A DNA stretch of 64,000 bases from Noviherbaspirillum suwonense (GTDB lineage Bacteria; Pseudomonadota; Gammaproteobacteria; Burkholderiales; Burkholderiaceae_D). The stretch lies in contig NZ_FXUL01000002.1 of NCBI RefSeq assembly GCF_900182955.1, positions 372,001-436,000 of the forward strand. Direction: 5' to 3'. The translations under genes and the position numbers were made by a program. The notes below the pieces were generated by a model. The model worked only from the letters and a program-made list of their open reading frames with translations. It was not told where the DNA came from and did not search any database. Positions 25,189-34,381 of this stretch are shown here, piece after piece (the first letter of the stretch is position 1; the number at the start of each line of letters is the position of its first letter).

Positions 25189-28100
25189 ATGACCCCTGGC
25201 GCATCTCCCAGCCTGCCACCTCCACCGGCCGCAAGGTCGACCACCGACGAACGCCTGCCATCCAATGGGAACGCGGCCCTGGCAACGCTGGCCGCGCTGC
25301 TGGACCAGATCGTCGAAGGCTACGAGGCCGAAGCGGGCGAGCAGGCCTGCGCCTGCATCCAGTTGCTGGACCGTGCAGGCCACCGCCTGGTGCCGGGCGC
25401 ATCCCGCCGCTTGCCCGCGTCCTACCTCGATGCCACCGGCAACGTCGAGATCGGGCCGATGGCCGGCTCCCCCGGCGCAGCCGCCCACAGCGCACAGCCG
25501 GTCTATACCTGCGACATCGCCGCCGACCTGCTCTGGCGCGCCCACGGTCCGCTGGCGCTGGCGCATGGCCTGCGCGCTTGCTGGGCCATGCCGGTCATGG
25601 GCAGCGACGGCGCGGTGCTCGGGATCTTCGCCAGCTATCAGGCGGAAGCGCGCGGCCCGACGCAGCCCGAGATCGACGCGCTGGAACGCGCGGCCGGTCG
25701 CGTCGCGCAGGCCATCGAGCGCCACCTTGGCGACAGCAGCGGGCACGGGCAGGCGCCCGGAGTCAGCCATGATCATGCGGCGCCGGACTTCGCCGTCGCC
25801 GGCGCAGACCTTTCGGGCCGCATCAACTTGTGGAGCGAAGGCGCGCAACGGGTGTTCGGCTGGACCGAGGCCGAGGCAAGGGGCCGGCACATCGAGCTGA
25901 TCTTCACGCCAGAAGACGTCGCCGGCGCGCTTCCCGCCCAGGAATTGCAGCAGGTCCTGCAGCTTGGCCATGCGTCGTCCCAGCGCTGGCACCTGCGGCG
26001 GGACGGCAGCCGCATCTGGGTCGCCAGCGAAACCACGGCGATGCGCGGCGATGCCGGCGAGCCGGTCGGCTTCTTCCGGGTCATGCGCGACAACACCAGC
26101 GACAAGCTCGCCCATGTGCAGCTGCAAAGGCTCAACGAGTCGCTGGAAAACGAGGTCGCGCAGCGCACCCGGGAGCGCGACCGGATCTGGCGCAATGCGC
26201 CCGACCTGCTGATGGTGCTGGGAGGAAGCGGCAACCTGCTGGCGCTGAACCCGGCCTGGACCCGGCTCCTCGGCGTGGAGGCGGCGGAGCTGACCGGGCG
26301 CCGCTTCCATACGCTGCTGCATCCCGACGATGTCGATGCGGCGCTCGAAGCGCTGGCGCGCGCCGGCCGCCGCGAGTCGATGCAGTTCGAGGCGCGCACC
26401 CGCGCCGCCGACGGCAGCTGGCGCTGGTTCGCCTGGACCGCCGCGCCGGAAGACGGCCTCGTCTATGGCAGCGGCCGCGACGTGACCAACGAGAAACGGC
26501 AGGCCGAACAACTGCTGATGGCCAGCGAGATGCGGCTGCGGCTGGCGCTCGACGCCGGCGAGATGGCCGCATGGCAGTGGGATGTCGGCGCGGCGCGCAG
26601 CGCCTGGCTGTACGGCATGGACGCGCTGCACGGTTTGACGCCGGAACGGAGCGCCGCGGCGCGCACATTGCGCGGCTACCTGAAATGCGTGCATCCGGAA
26701 GACCGCGCGCTGGCATGCCGGGCCATGAAGCAGGCATTGCGCGGCGAAGGCGACCTGCGGGTCGAGTACCGCATCGTCCGCGGCGGCGACCAGGTGCGCT
26801 GGCTGGAATCGCGCGCCCGCATCCTGCATGACAGCGACGGCGGGCATGCGCAGCTGTCCGGCGTGTCGATGGACATCACGCAGCGCAAGCGGATCGAACA
26901 GGACCTGCGCTTCCTGGCCCAGGCCAGCGCCGAGTTCGCGACCATGACCGACATCCAGCCCACCTTCCAGCGCCTGGCGCGCCTGGCGGTGCCCACGTTC
27001 GCCGACTGGTGCGTGGTGGACCTGCTGCGCGACGACGGCGAGCTGGAACGGGTGGCGGTAGCGCACGCGAACCCCGAAAAGGCGAGTATCGCCGCCAGCC
27101 TGCACCGGCAGCTGCCGCCCGACCCGGACATGCCGCACGGGATATGGAACGTGCTGCGCACCGGGCGGGCCGAGGTCATCGGCGACATGCGCGACAACGT
27201 GCTGAGCAAGGGCAGCTGGGAGCCGGAGCGGCTGGAGGCGCTGCGCAGGCTGGGGCTGCGGTCCTACCTGGGCGTGCCGCTGGTGACCCAGGGCAAGGCG
27301 CTCGGCGTGATCACTTTCATCAGCGCCGAGTCGGGCCGGATCTATGGCGAACAGGACCTGGCGCTCGCCGGCGACCTCGCGCGGCGCGCCGCCACCGCGA
27401 TGGAAAACGCCAGCCTCTACCAGGCCCTGCAGCGCTCGGACCGGGCCAAGGACGTGTTCCTGGCAACCCTGGCGCATGAGCTGCGCAATCCGCTGGCGCC
27501 GATCAGCAACATGCTGCACCTGCTGCGGCTGCGGCAGGCGGCGCCGGGCGCGGCCGCCGACCGCCAGCCGCTGGACCTGATCGAACGCCAGGTCGGGCAG
27601 CTGTCGCGCCTGGTCAATGACCTGCTGGACGTGTCCCGCATCAACACCGGCAAGATAGAACTGAAGCGGGAGCCGGCCGACCTCGTCGCGGTGCTGCACA
27701 GCGCCATCGAGACCAGCCGCCCGCACATCGAGGCGGCGCAGCACACGCTGGAACTCTGCTTCGGGCCAGGCGAAGCGCCGCTCGACGCGGATCCACTGCG
27801 GCTTGCGCAGGTCTTCTCCAACCTGCTCAACAATGCCGCGAAATACACCAACCGCGGCGGCCGCATCCAGGTCACCATGACGGCAGAGCCGACCGAATAC
27901 GTGGTGCGCGTCCGCGACAATGGCGTCGGCATTGCCGCGCCGATGCTGAAGGATATCTTTACCGTGTTCACCCAGGTGACGCACCCGGTCGAACGCAGCC
28001 AGGGCGGACTGGGCATCGGCCTGTCGCTGGTCGAAGGGCTGGTGCACCTGCACGGCGGCCGGGTCCACGCATATAGCGCAGGCAGCGGCCACGGCAGCGA

Positions 28101-28539
28101 GTTCACCGTGTACCTGCCGCGCACCCCGGCGCCTGACGCGCCGCCGCCGCTGCCGGCCGCGGCGAGCGCAGTCGCCGGCACGGCGCAGCGGCGACGCATC
28201 CTGGTGGTCGATGACAACGTGGACGCCGCCTCGACGGTGGCCGAGCTGCTGGTCCTGCTGGGAAATGAAGTGGAAGTCGTGCATGACGGCCTGAACGCGG
28301 TCAGCGCCGCGGTCGGCATGATGCCCGACGCGGTGCTGCTCGACATCGGGCTGCCAGGCATCGACGGCTACGAGGCGGCGCGCCGCATCCGCGCCGCCGC
28401 CGGGCCGGCGATACGGCTGATCGCCCTGACCGGCTGGGGCCAGGACAAGGACAGGGAGCAGGCCAGCGCCGCGGGTTTCGATGCGCACTGGGTCAAGCCG
28501 GTGACGCTGGACAAGCTGAAGTCGCTCGGAAGCCTTTAA
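25189..28539 (+). CDS. Soluble hybrid sensor histidine kinase (GAF-PAS-PAS-PAS-GAF-HK-REC)
   Basis: 1116 residues and no membrane segment. In order: GAF-like domain (about 20-180), PAS (about 195-310), a short coiled linker, PAS (about 325-435), PAS with PAC (about 445-570, ending DITQRKRIEQDL), GAF (about 575-745), phosphoacceptor H763 in LAHELRNPLAPIS, HATPase (about 870-985; DNGVGIAAP, GGLGIGLSLVEGL), and a receiver domain with D1052 in LLDIGLPGIDG and a KPVTLDKL lysine. It probably senses a cytosolic redox or small-molecule signal. Start at 25189 is the first methionine compatible with the GAF domain; the frame is open back to 25015. Its phosphotransfer target is not in the window. Confidence 0.9.
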   Translation: MTPGASPSLPPPPAARSTTDERLPSNGNAALATLAALLDQIVEGYEAEAGEQACACIQLLDRAGHRLVPGASRRLPASYLDATGNVEIGPMAGSPGAAAHSAQPVYTCDIAADLLWRAHGPLALAHGLRACWAMPVMGSDGAVLGIFASYQAEARGPTQPEIDALERAAGRVAQAIERHLGDSSGHGQAPGVSHDHAAPDFAVAGADLSGRINLWSEGAQRVFGWTEAEARGRHIELIFTPEDVAGALPAQELQQVLQLGHASSQRWHLRRDGSRIWVASETTAMRGDAGEPVGFFRVMRDNTSDKLAHVQLQRLNESLENEVAQRTRERDRIWRNAPDLLMVLGGSGNLLALNPAWTRLLGVEAAELTGRRFHTLLHPDDVDAALEALARAGRRESMQFEARTRAADGSWRWFAWTAAPEDGLVYGSGRDVTNEKRQAEQLLMASEMRLRLALDAGEMAAWQWDVGAARSAWLYGMDALHGLTPERSAAARTLRGYLKCVHPEDRALACRAMKQALRGEGDLRVEYRIVRGGDQVRWLESRARILHDSDGGHAQLSGVSMDITQRKRIEQDLRFLAQASAEFATMTDIQPTFQRLARLAVPTFADWCVVDLLRDDGELERVAVAHANPEKASIAASLHRQLPPDPDMPHGIWNVLRTGRAEVIGDMRDNVLSKGSWEPERLEALRRLGLRSYLGVPLVTQGKALGVITFISAESGRIYGEQDLALAGDLARRAATAMENASLYQALQRSDRAKDVFLATLAHELRNPLAPISNMLHLLRLRQAAPGAAADRQPLDLIERQVGQLSRLVNDLLDVSRINTGKIELKREPADLVAVLHSAIETSRPHIEAAQHTLELCFGPGEAPLDADPLRLAQVFSNLLNNAAKYTNRGGRIQVTMTAEPTEYVVRVRDNGVGIAAPMLKDIFTVFTQVTHPVERSQGGLGIGLSLVEGLVHLHGGRVHAYSAGSGHGSEFTVYLPRTPAPDAPPPLPAAASAVAGTAQRRRILVVDDNVDAASTVAELLVLLGNEVEVVHDGLNAVSAAVGMMPDAVLLDIGLPGIDGYEAARRIRAAAGPAIRLIALTGWGQDKDREQASAAGFDAHWVKPVTLDKLKSLGSL

Positions 28540-28609
28540 CGGAAGACCGGCGGCGCACAACGGCGCTCCATCGGCATTTCAGGCGCTTTGGCAGGCGCCA
28601 GGCAGGCGT

Positions 28610-29812
28610 TTATTCGCCCAGCAGTTCCGCGACCGACTGCAGGCCTTCGATGTGCTCCGCGATGACCTTCATCACCACGATGATGGGCACGCCCAGCAGC
28701 AGGCCCCAGATACCCCACAGCCATCCCCAGAACAGCAGCCCGATGAAGACGGCGGCGGGGTTCATCTTGGCGATGCGCCCGGTCATCCAGGTGGTGACGA
28801 AGGTGCCGACCACGGTGGCCACGCCCAGCGAGATGCCGGCGACCAGGAAGGCGGTCGACGCATTGCCGAACTGGAGGAAGGCGGTGACGCCGGTCGAGAT
28901 CGTGATCAGAAGCGGGCCGAAATACGGAATCAGGTGCAGGAAGCCGGCGGCGGCGCCCCATGCGCCGGCATTTTCCAGGCCGATCCAGCGCAGCGCGATC
29001 CACATCATCGCCGCCAGCATCAGGTTGGTGACCAGCAGCATGAACATGTAGTTCTGGATCGATGTGTTGATGTCGTCGAGTATCTGCACGGTGATCTTTT
29101 TCTGGCTCAGCTTCGGCCCGGTCAGCTTGACCAGCTTGCGCTTGAAGGTGTCGCCGGAAAGCAGCAGGAAGAACACCAGGAACAGCACCATCGTGGTCTG
29201 CCCGATGAAACCGACCGCGCCCAGCAGGCCCGCGTTCACCAGCTCGCTGATGCGCAGCTTGGGCGCATCGGCCGCGGGAGCGGGAGCGCCGCGCGACTGG
29301 CGCGCGCCGGCCGCCTGGCTGGTTGCCTTCTCGATCTCGGAAGCGGCCTCCTGCATCTGCTGCAGCGCCGACTTCTTGCCCTGCTGGGCGCGGGCTACCG
29401 CGGTTGAAATCTTTTGGGCCGCCTCGGGCAGGCCTTCGAGGATGGACTGGAACTGCGCGCGCAGCGTATTGCCGGCTGCCGCCGCGCCCAGCGTCAGGAC
29501 CAGCATGACCAGCGTGGTGCCGACGACGCGCGGAATGCGGATACGCTCAAGCCAGCGCACGACCGGATTGAGCGTATAGGAAATGAGGATGCCGAAAACG
29601 ACCGGGATCAGGAATTTCTGGGACCACTGCAGCGCGTACAGGAAAGCGACCGCCGCGACGACGCAAAGCGCCATGCCGCGTGCATCGACCGCAACGCGTG
29701 GATTGAGCATCAGCGCCGGCTCGACGCCAGGCCGTTCGACCGTGAGGATGTCCGGGTTCGGATTGCTGGTGGCGGTGGGCGCCTGCGCGGCAGCTTCGAC
29801 TGGTTTGTTCAT
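28610..29812 (-). CDS. AI-2E family transporter (PerM/UPF0118)
   Basis: 400 residues, polytopic. Hydrophobic segments lie near 50-65, 70-90, 100-120, 205-230, 260-285, 290-310, 315-340 and 350-385. The family's conserved loop is visible as FLHLIPYFGPLLITIS. A long Ala/Gln/Glu-rich helix with a Pro/Ala linker (about 125-195) separates the N-terminal segments. Members include TqsA (autoinducer-2 export) and Na+/H+ antiporter-like proteins, so the substrate is not predictable. Minus strand, convergent with the hybrid kinase. Confidence 0.85.
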   Translation of the reverse strand: MNKPVEAAAQAPTATSNPNPDILTVERPGVEPALMLNPRVAVDARGMALCVVAAVAFLYALQWSQKFLIPVVFGILISYTLNPVVRWLERIRIPRVVGTTLVMLVLTLGAAAAGNTLRAQFQSILEGLPEAAQKISTAVARAQQGKKSALQQMQEAASEIEKATSQAAGARQSRGAPAPAADAPKLRISELVNAGLLGAVGFIGQTTMVLFLVFFLLLSGDTFKRKLVKLTGPKLSQKKITVQILDDINTSIQNYMFMLLVTNLMLAAMMWIALRWIGLENAGAWGAAAGFLHLIPYFGPLLITISTGVTAFLQFGNASTAFLVAGISLGVATVVGTFVTTWMTGRIAKMNPAAVFIGLLFWGWLWGIWGLLLGVPIIVVMKVIAEHIEGLQSVAELLGE

Positions 29813-29910
29813 CGTATTCTTTCGCGCTGGCGCGACCGCATTATGTGACGGGGCCGACCGCTCTTCCTACCCGCCGGGCAGGTGAACCGGTCGGCCCGGG
29901 CCGGAGCCGA

Positions 29911-30240
29911 TTACTTCAGGCGGATGTCGTTCTTGACCGAGGTAACGCCTTCGATCGAGCGTGCAACGGTGCCGGCCTTGGCTGCTTCTTCGCGGGTAGC
30001 GACGAAACCGCTCAGCTGCACGGTGCCCTGGTAGGTCTCGACATTGATCTCGCGCGCCTTCAGGACCGGGTCAGCGACCAGTGCGGCCTTGACCTTGCCG
30101 GTGACGACGCTGTCGCCGACGTACTGCTTTGGCGTCTCGGTTTTTTCGCTCTTGGCCAGCGGGCCCGAGGTGGTGCAGCCGGTCAGGACCAGGATGGAGG
30201 AAGCGAAGACTGCGGCTGCGATTTGTTTGGTGATAGTCAT
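29911..30240 (-). CDS. BON-domain lipoprotein
   Basis: 109 residues. Signal peptide with lipobox VLTGC (Cys21), then a single BON domain (about 45-109) with the typical YVGDSVVTGKVKAALVADP start and the INVETYQGTVQLSGFV core. BON domains bind phospholipid surfaces; the family includes OsmY/DolP-like envelope-stress proteins. Start chosen for AAGGAAATC about 8 bp upstream. It lies 98 bp upstream of the AI-2E-type gene on the same strand and shares the region to its right with the glycine-zipper gene. Confidence 0.88.
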   Translation of the reverse strand: MTITKQIAAAVFASSILVLTGCTTSGPLAKSEKTETPKQYVGDSVVTGKVKAALVADPVLKAREINVETYQGTVQLSGFVATREEAAKAGTVARSIEGVTSVKNDIRLK

Positions 30241-30491
30241 GATGATTTCCTTATTGTGATATTGCTCTGCTCGCCTTCCTTCGAAGGCATTCATCGGTCA
30301 TCCGCCACGGCGGATCTCCCTTTACTCGCCGTGCCGCGCAAGCGCCAGCAAGCTGCTGGCCCATGGTCGCGTCACTGGCCGGCGTGCCGCACTGCTCCGC
30401 AGCGCGCCGTAGTAAGACTTGTGATTACGTTCCCTTCATTCCGGCAACCGCTGTGGGCGACTGCACTGGAATTGCATGTAGTGTCGCGCAA

Positions 30492-30519
30492 TTGACGGCC
30501 CGTTTCTGTACGCTAACGT
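30492..30519 (+). promoter_or_regulatory. Possible promoter overlapped by the 17-bp motif
   Basis: TTGACG (30492-30497), 16 bp, TAACGT (30514-30519). The -10 hexamer lies inside the 17-bp motif at 30509-30525, so binding there would interfere with or reposition polymerase. It points toward the glycine-zipper gene, which starts 218 bp further on. Confidence 0.35.
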
Positions 30520-30525
30520 ACATTG
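30509..30525 (+). promoter_or_regulatory. Candidate Crp-family operator, site 1
   Basis: TACGCTAACGTACATTG. The same 17-mer with one substitution occurs on the other strand at 31748-31764. The core GTACGCTAACGTAC is an imperfect palindrome. It lies in the intergenic region between the divergent BON and glycine-zipper genes. Confidence 0.5.
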
Positions 30526-30736
30526 AATGACGGGTTTATCCAGCGCGGCCCCTCTGTGGGGGTAATTGCCACGGATTGCCATGCAACTTCCGTATCGCGC
30601 CTGTTGTCGCGGCAGGCTTTAGGTACGGAAACGCACAGACAGCATGGCGGACGATGCCTACGCTTGGCAATGGCGACGCGTGCCAGAAGGCCATGCAGCG
30701 CTTTTCCCCAACCCGACCGCCCATCAGGAGATCATC

Positions 30737-30949
30737 ATGAAAAAAATCAGGCAATCCACCGCAGGCATCATCTTCCTCGGCGCAGTGCTGGGCTTGTCCG
30801 GCTGCTCGGGCATGTCGACCCAGACCCGCAACACCGCGATCGGCGCGGGCGTCGGCGGCGTGGCCGGATCGGTGCTGACCAATGGAAGCACGCTGGGCAC
30901 CGTGGGCGGCGCAGCCGCAGGCGGCCTGATCGGCAACCAGGTCAAGTAG
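30737..30949 (+). CDS. Glycine-zipper small lipoprotein (OsmB-like)
   Basis: 70 residues with AGGAGATC just upstream. Lipobox LSGC near residue 18, then TRNTAIGAGVGGVAGSVL and GTVGGAAAGGLIGNQVK, which form a glycine-zipper two-helix hairpin. Osmotically inducible outer-membrane lipoproteins such as OsmB have this build. It resembles the N-terminal part of the OmpA-type lipoprotein at 31884. The long upstream region carries operator site 1. Confidence 0.82.
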   Translation: MKKIRQSTAGIIFLGAVLGLSGCSGMSTQTRNTAIGAGVGGVAGSVLTNGSTLGTVGGAAAGGLIGNQVK

Positions 30950-30980
30950 GCCGCCAGTCCAGCGCAGCCACCCTGCCCTG

Positions 30981-31685
30981 CTAGGAACCGGCCAGCACCC
31001 TCGCGGCCTCGTAGCAGGAGCAGGCCGCGCCCTGCAGCCCGGCGATATCGAGAATCTTGATGTCGCCGCGGCTGTAGCTGATCAGTCCCTTCTGCTGCAG
31101 GCTGGTCGCGGCCTTGGTGATGCCGACCCTGCGCACGCCCAGCGCATGCGCCAGGAATTCATGGGTCAGGTGCAGCGCATTCGACTGCACCAGGTCGCGC
31201 GTCATCAGCAGCGAGCGCGCGAGGCGCGATTCAAGCAGATGGTAATGACTGCAGAACGCCGCCTGCGTCGCCTGCACCAGCAGGCCGTGCGCGTAATGCG
31301 AGACGGCCTGCTTCAGCGGCTCGCTCTCGTCGAGGAGAAGCCGGAAGCGGCTCTCGCGCAGCCGCATCGCGCGGCCATTACGCTGCACCAGCGCGCGCAC
31401 CGGCGACACCGCGCTTCCCATCGCCACGGCAATTCCCGCCATGCCTTCACTGCCCACCAGGCCGACTTCGAGCGACATGCGGCTGTCCGCCGCCGCCAGC
31501 AGAGAGATCACGCAGCGCTCCGGAAAGTAGACGTGACGGATCGGCGCGCCCGGCTCGTGCAGCACCTCGCCGAGCACCAGGTCGACCGGCTCCAGCATGC
31601 TGCTCTTGAGCAGCGACTGCATGGCCTTTGCCGGCAGGGCGGACAGCAGGACGTTGCCGGCGAAAGCGGGTTGGGGTGCGCTCAT
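30981..31685 (-). CDS. Crp/Fnr-family transcriptional regulator
   Basis: 234 residues. The N-terminal cyclic-nucleotide-like sensor barrel (about 10-120) contains HEPGAPIRHVYFPERCVISLL. It lacks a clear cAMP-binding RxAA motif and the Fnr cysteine set. A long dimerisation helix is followed by a helix-turn-helix at about 173-200 (LTHEFLAHALGVRRVGITKA). Such regulators respond to varied or unknown signals. It is divergent from the OmpA-type lipoprotein gene, with motif site 2 63 bp upstream of its own start. This suggests autoregulation and control of the neighbouring envelope genes. Confidence 0.88.
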   Translation of the reverse strand: MSAPQPAFAGNVLLSALPAKAMQSLLKSSMLEPVDLVLGEVLHEPGAPIRHVYFPERCVISLLAAADSRMSLEVGLVGSEGMAGIAVAMGSAVSPVRALVQRNGRAMRLRESRFRLLLDESEPLKQAVSHYAHGLLVQATQAAFCSHYHLLESRLARSLLMTRDLVQSNALHLTHEFLAHALGVRRVGITKAATSLQQKGLISYSRGDIKILDIAGLQGAACSCYEAARVLAGS

Positions 31686-31747
31686 CTTGCATTCGTGGTA
31701 AGTGGGACGGTGTGCGGATCGCTGATTCGACGCAATGTCATCTATCG

Positions 31748-31764
31748 CAATGTTCGTTAGCGTA
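31748..31764 (-). promoter_or_regulatory. Candidate Crp-family operator, site 2
   Basis: On the minus strand TACGCTAACGAACATTG, identical to site 1 at 16 of 17 positions. On that strand TTGCCC lies 10 bp before it, placing the motif like a -10 region, as at site 1. It sits between the divergent regulator and OmpA-type lipoprotein genes. Confidence 0.5.
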
Positions 31765-31883
31765 ACCTTGCCCCGGGCAACCGTATGTACGCCATCGAAC
31801 AGTGTCCGGAGGACAAATGGCCCAGAATGCATTCCGCACGGCGCCACGCTGCGCATATCCAGTTTTATGAAAAGGACCACCAA

Positions 31884-32699
31884 ATGAAGAAACTTTCTAT
31901 CGCGATGCTTGCCGCCGTCATCGGCGTTACCGGCTGCGCCGACATGACACCGACCCAACGCGGCACTGCCACCGGCGCAGGCATAGGCGCAGGCCTCGGC
32001 GCGGTGCTTGGCGGCGCGACCGGCGGCGGCGGCGGAACCCGCTCGACCACCGGCGCACTGCTGGGCGGCGCAGCCGGCGCGGTCATCGGCAACGTATGGT
32101 CCTCGCGCATGGAGAACCAGCGCCGAACGATGGAGCAGGCGACCCGCGGCACCGGCGTGCAGGTCACGCAGACACAGGACAACCGGCTCAAGCTGGACAT
32201 CCCGAGCGATATCTCGTTCGATACCGGCCGCGCGGACATCAAGGGCAACTTCCGGCCCATCCTGGACCGCTTCGCCAGCGGGCTGGTGGAGAACCCGACA
32301 GCCCAGGTCACCATCATCGGCCATACCGACAGCACCGGCGGCACTGCCCTGAACAACCAGTTGTCGATCGACCGCGCCGCCAGCGCCCGCAGCTATCTCG
32401 CCAGCCGCGGCGTGCCGCAGCAGCGCGTCTTTATCGAAGGCCGCGGCGAACGCGAGCCGGTCGCGTCGAACGACAATGACACGGGCCGCGCACGCAACCG
32501 CCGCGTCGAGATCTACGTCGCCGAGCCGCAGGCACAGGCACAGGCGCCGCAGTACCAGCAGCCTCAGCAACCGCAGTATCAGCAACCGCAGTATCAGCAG
32601 CCGCAATACCAGCAACCGCAATATCAGCAACCGCAGTACCAGCAGCCTCAGTACCAGCAGCCGCAGTACCAGCAGCCGCAGTACCAGCAACCGCGCTGA
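31884..32699 (+). CDS. OmpA-family lipoprotein with glycine zipper and Tyr-Gln-Gln-Pro tail
   Basis: 271 residues. Signal peptide with lipobox IGVTGC (Cys18), a glycine-zipper segment (about 28-72), then an OmpA-like peptidoglycan-binding domain (about 100-215). That domain has IPSDISFDTGRADIKGNF, IIGHTDSTG and the RARNRRVEIYV signature. The last ~50 residues repeat Q-Y-Q-Q-P about nine times. Start chosen at MKKLSIAML with AAAGGA upstream. The domain order is that of YiaD/LpoB-like outer-membrane tethering lipoproteins. The repetitive tail is unusual and probably extended and surface- or periplasm-exposed. Confidence 0.9.
   Translation: MKKLSIAMLAAVIGVTGCADMTPTQRGTATGAGIGAGLGAVLGGATGGGGGTRSTTGALLGGAAGAVIGNVWSSRMENQRRTMEQATRGTGVQVTQTQDNRLKLDIPSDISFDTGRADIKGNFRPILDRFASGLVENPTAQVTIIGHTDSTGGTALNNQLSIDRAASARSYLASRGVPQQRVFIEGRGEREPVASNDNDTGRARNRRVEIYVAEPQAQAQAPQYQQPQQPQYQQPQYQQPQYQQPQYQQPQYQQPQYQQPQYQQPQYQQPR
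32546..32696 (+). repeat. In-frame 15-bp tandem repeat encoding QPQYQ units
   Basis: About ten imperfect copies of a 15-bp unit close to CAGTACCAGCAGCCG, in frame at the 3' end of the OmpA-type gene. Copies differ mainly at synonymous third positions (CAA/CAG, TAT/TAC). Unit number could change by slippage without shifting the frame. Confidence 0.9.
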
Positions 32700-33136
32700 T
32701 ACCCTGCCCCGATGGCGGCCGCGCACCGCGCCGGCCGCCATCGCTTATCCCCGGTTTCCCCGCCTCTTCAGCCCACGCATTGCGCCCGACGGCCACCTGC
32801 TTTCCCGCAGGAAGAACACGGCGCATGATGGCGCTGGCGTCCCTGCCGGCACGACAAGCCAGTACGGACCCGACCTGCCGGAAATCGCTGCGCCCGATGT
32901 AGCCGGCCAGCCGGCCAGGTCATGCCCGGCCCGCCGCGACGCCCCGCAGTACGCTGCCTCACCGGCCCGTCCCGACGCCCGAATTGTGCTTGCGCCTGAT
33001 TGCGGCTACTCTATGCACACTCACGAAGCCGCCGGCCCCGCATGCAACGATACGACGCAACAAGAAAAGAAGCGCTGCCCCGCATGCGGCAACGCTCACC
33101 CTTCCCTCCCTGTACCTGCGCCAGGAACCGCAAGCG
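32700..33136. other. Intergenic region, holds the likely dadA promoter
   Basis: 437 bp with no supported gene. The only feature I can support is the promoter-like pair at 32984-33012. The 120-bp leader downstream of it has no obvious structure. Confidence 0.5.
32984..33012 (+). promoter_or_regulatory. Probable sigma-70 promoter for dadA
   Basis: TTGTGC (32984-32989), 17 bp, TACTCT (33007-33012). The spacing is ideal, and it lies 125 bp before the dadA ATG, within otherwise G+C-rich sequence. Confidence 0.45.
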
Positions 33137-34381
33137 ATGCAGATAGCCGTCGTCGGCGGCGGCGTGGCCGGCGTCTGTACCGCATTTTTCCTGGCGGCAG
33201 CAGGACACCAGACAGTGGTCCTGGAGCGCTACAGCAATGTCGCGCTCGAAACCAGCTTCGGCAACGCCGGCCTGATGGCGCCCGGGCATGCGGCCCCGTG
33301 GGCTGCGCCCGGCATGCCGCAGAAGCTGCTCTCCTACCTGTTCAAGCCGGAGTCGCCGGCCGTGCTGAAACCAGGCATGAGTCCGACGCTATGGCGCTGG
33401 ATGCGGCGCTGGCTGTCCGAATGCGACCTTGAGCGCTTCCGCGTCAACAAGATGCGGATGCAGCGCCTGGCCCTCTACAGCAACGGGCTGATGGCCGCGC
33501 TGCGCGAACATTATGCGCTCGACTACGAGCAGACCAGCGGCCTGCTGCAGCTGTTCCGCAGCCAGGGCGAGTTGGCGATGGCGCAGCCGCTGATGGCGCT
33601 GCTGGCCGAGAGCGGCGTCGCGCACCGGCTGATCAGCCCGGACGACGCCCGCGCCATCGAACCGGCGCTGGCCTACCATACGCCGCTCAATTCGGTGCTG
33701 CACATTCCCGGCGACGAGGCCGGCAACTGTCCGCTGTTTACCCGCCAGCTGCGGATGATCGCGCAGGACATGGGCGTGGTATTCCACTTCGACAGCGCGG
33801 TCGACGAGGTCGTGGCCGAAGGCCGCGGCGTCGGCATGCGCATCGGCCAGCAGCGCTTCGATGCGGACGCGGTGGTGATCGCCGCCGGCTACGACAGCCT
33901 GCCGCTGCTGCGAAAGCTCGGCCTGCGGCTGCCGCTGTACCCGGTCAAGGCCTATTCTGCCTCGGTGCCGATCCGCGACTTCGACCAGTCGCCGCTGGCG
34001 TCGCTGTCCGACGAGACCTACAAGGTGTCGGTCAGCCGGCTGGGTACCCGCATCCGGGTCGCCGGCACCGCCGAACTGGGCTTCCCGGCGCCGGAACTGC
34101 GCGAGACCGCGCTGCGCACGCTGGTCAAGGTCGGCGAGGACTGGTTCCCCGAGGCGGCCAACTACAATGCATCGACATTCTGGAGCGGCGTCTGGCCGAT
34201 GCTGCCGGACGGCGTGCCGCTGGTGGGGCCGACCAACCGGCCGAACGTGTATATCAACATCGGCCATGGCGCGTCGGGCTGGGGGATGGCGGCGGGCAGC
34301 GGCAAGCTCATTGCCGACCTGATCGGCGGGCGCGAGACCGATATCGACATTGATGGACTGACACTTTCACGTTATGGATAA
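33137..34381 (+). CDS. dadA: D-amino acid dehydrogenase small subunit-like flavoprotein
   Basis: 414 residues. The FAD-binding Rossmann motif is at the N-terminus ([19 protein letters not shown]), with the DAO fold and a second FAD-contact region near the C-terminus ([21 protein letters not shown]). DadA oxidatively deaminates D-amino acids such as D-alanine and passes electrons to the respiratory chain. Length fits the family. The start follows CCAGGAACC. It overlaps the next oxidoreductase gene by 8 bp, so the two are translationally coupled. The alanine racemase elsewhere in the window (59006) could supply its substrate, but the loci are far apart. Confidence 0.88.
   Translation: MQIAVVGGGVAGVCTAFFLAAAGHQTVVLERYSNVALETSFGNAGLMAPGHAAPWAAPGMPQKLLSYLFKPESPAVLKPGMSPTLWRWMRRWLSECDLERFRVNKMRMQRLALYSNGLMAALREHYALDYEQTSGLLQLFRSQGELAMAQPLMALLAESGVAHRLISPDDARAIEPALAYHTPLNSVLHIPGDEAGNCPLFTRQLRMIAQDMGVVFHFDSAVDEVVAEGRGVGMRIGQQRFDADAVVIAAGYDSLPLLRKLGLRLPLYPVKAYSASVPIRDFDQSPLASLSDETYKVSVSRLGTRIRVAGTAELGFPAPELRETALRTLVKVGEDWFPEAANYNASTFWSGVWPMLPDGVPLVGPTNRPNVYINIGHGASGWGMAAGSGKLIADLIGGRETDIDIDGLTLSRYG

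Noticed and set aside
32546-32696. Regular short repeats as a possible CRISPR array
   Set aside because: Units are contiguous 15-mers in frame with a lipoprotein gene, with no unique spacers and no cas genes.
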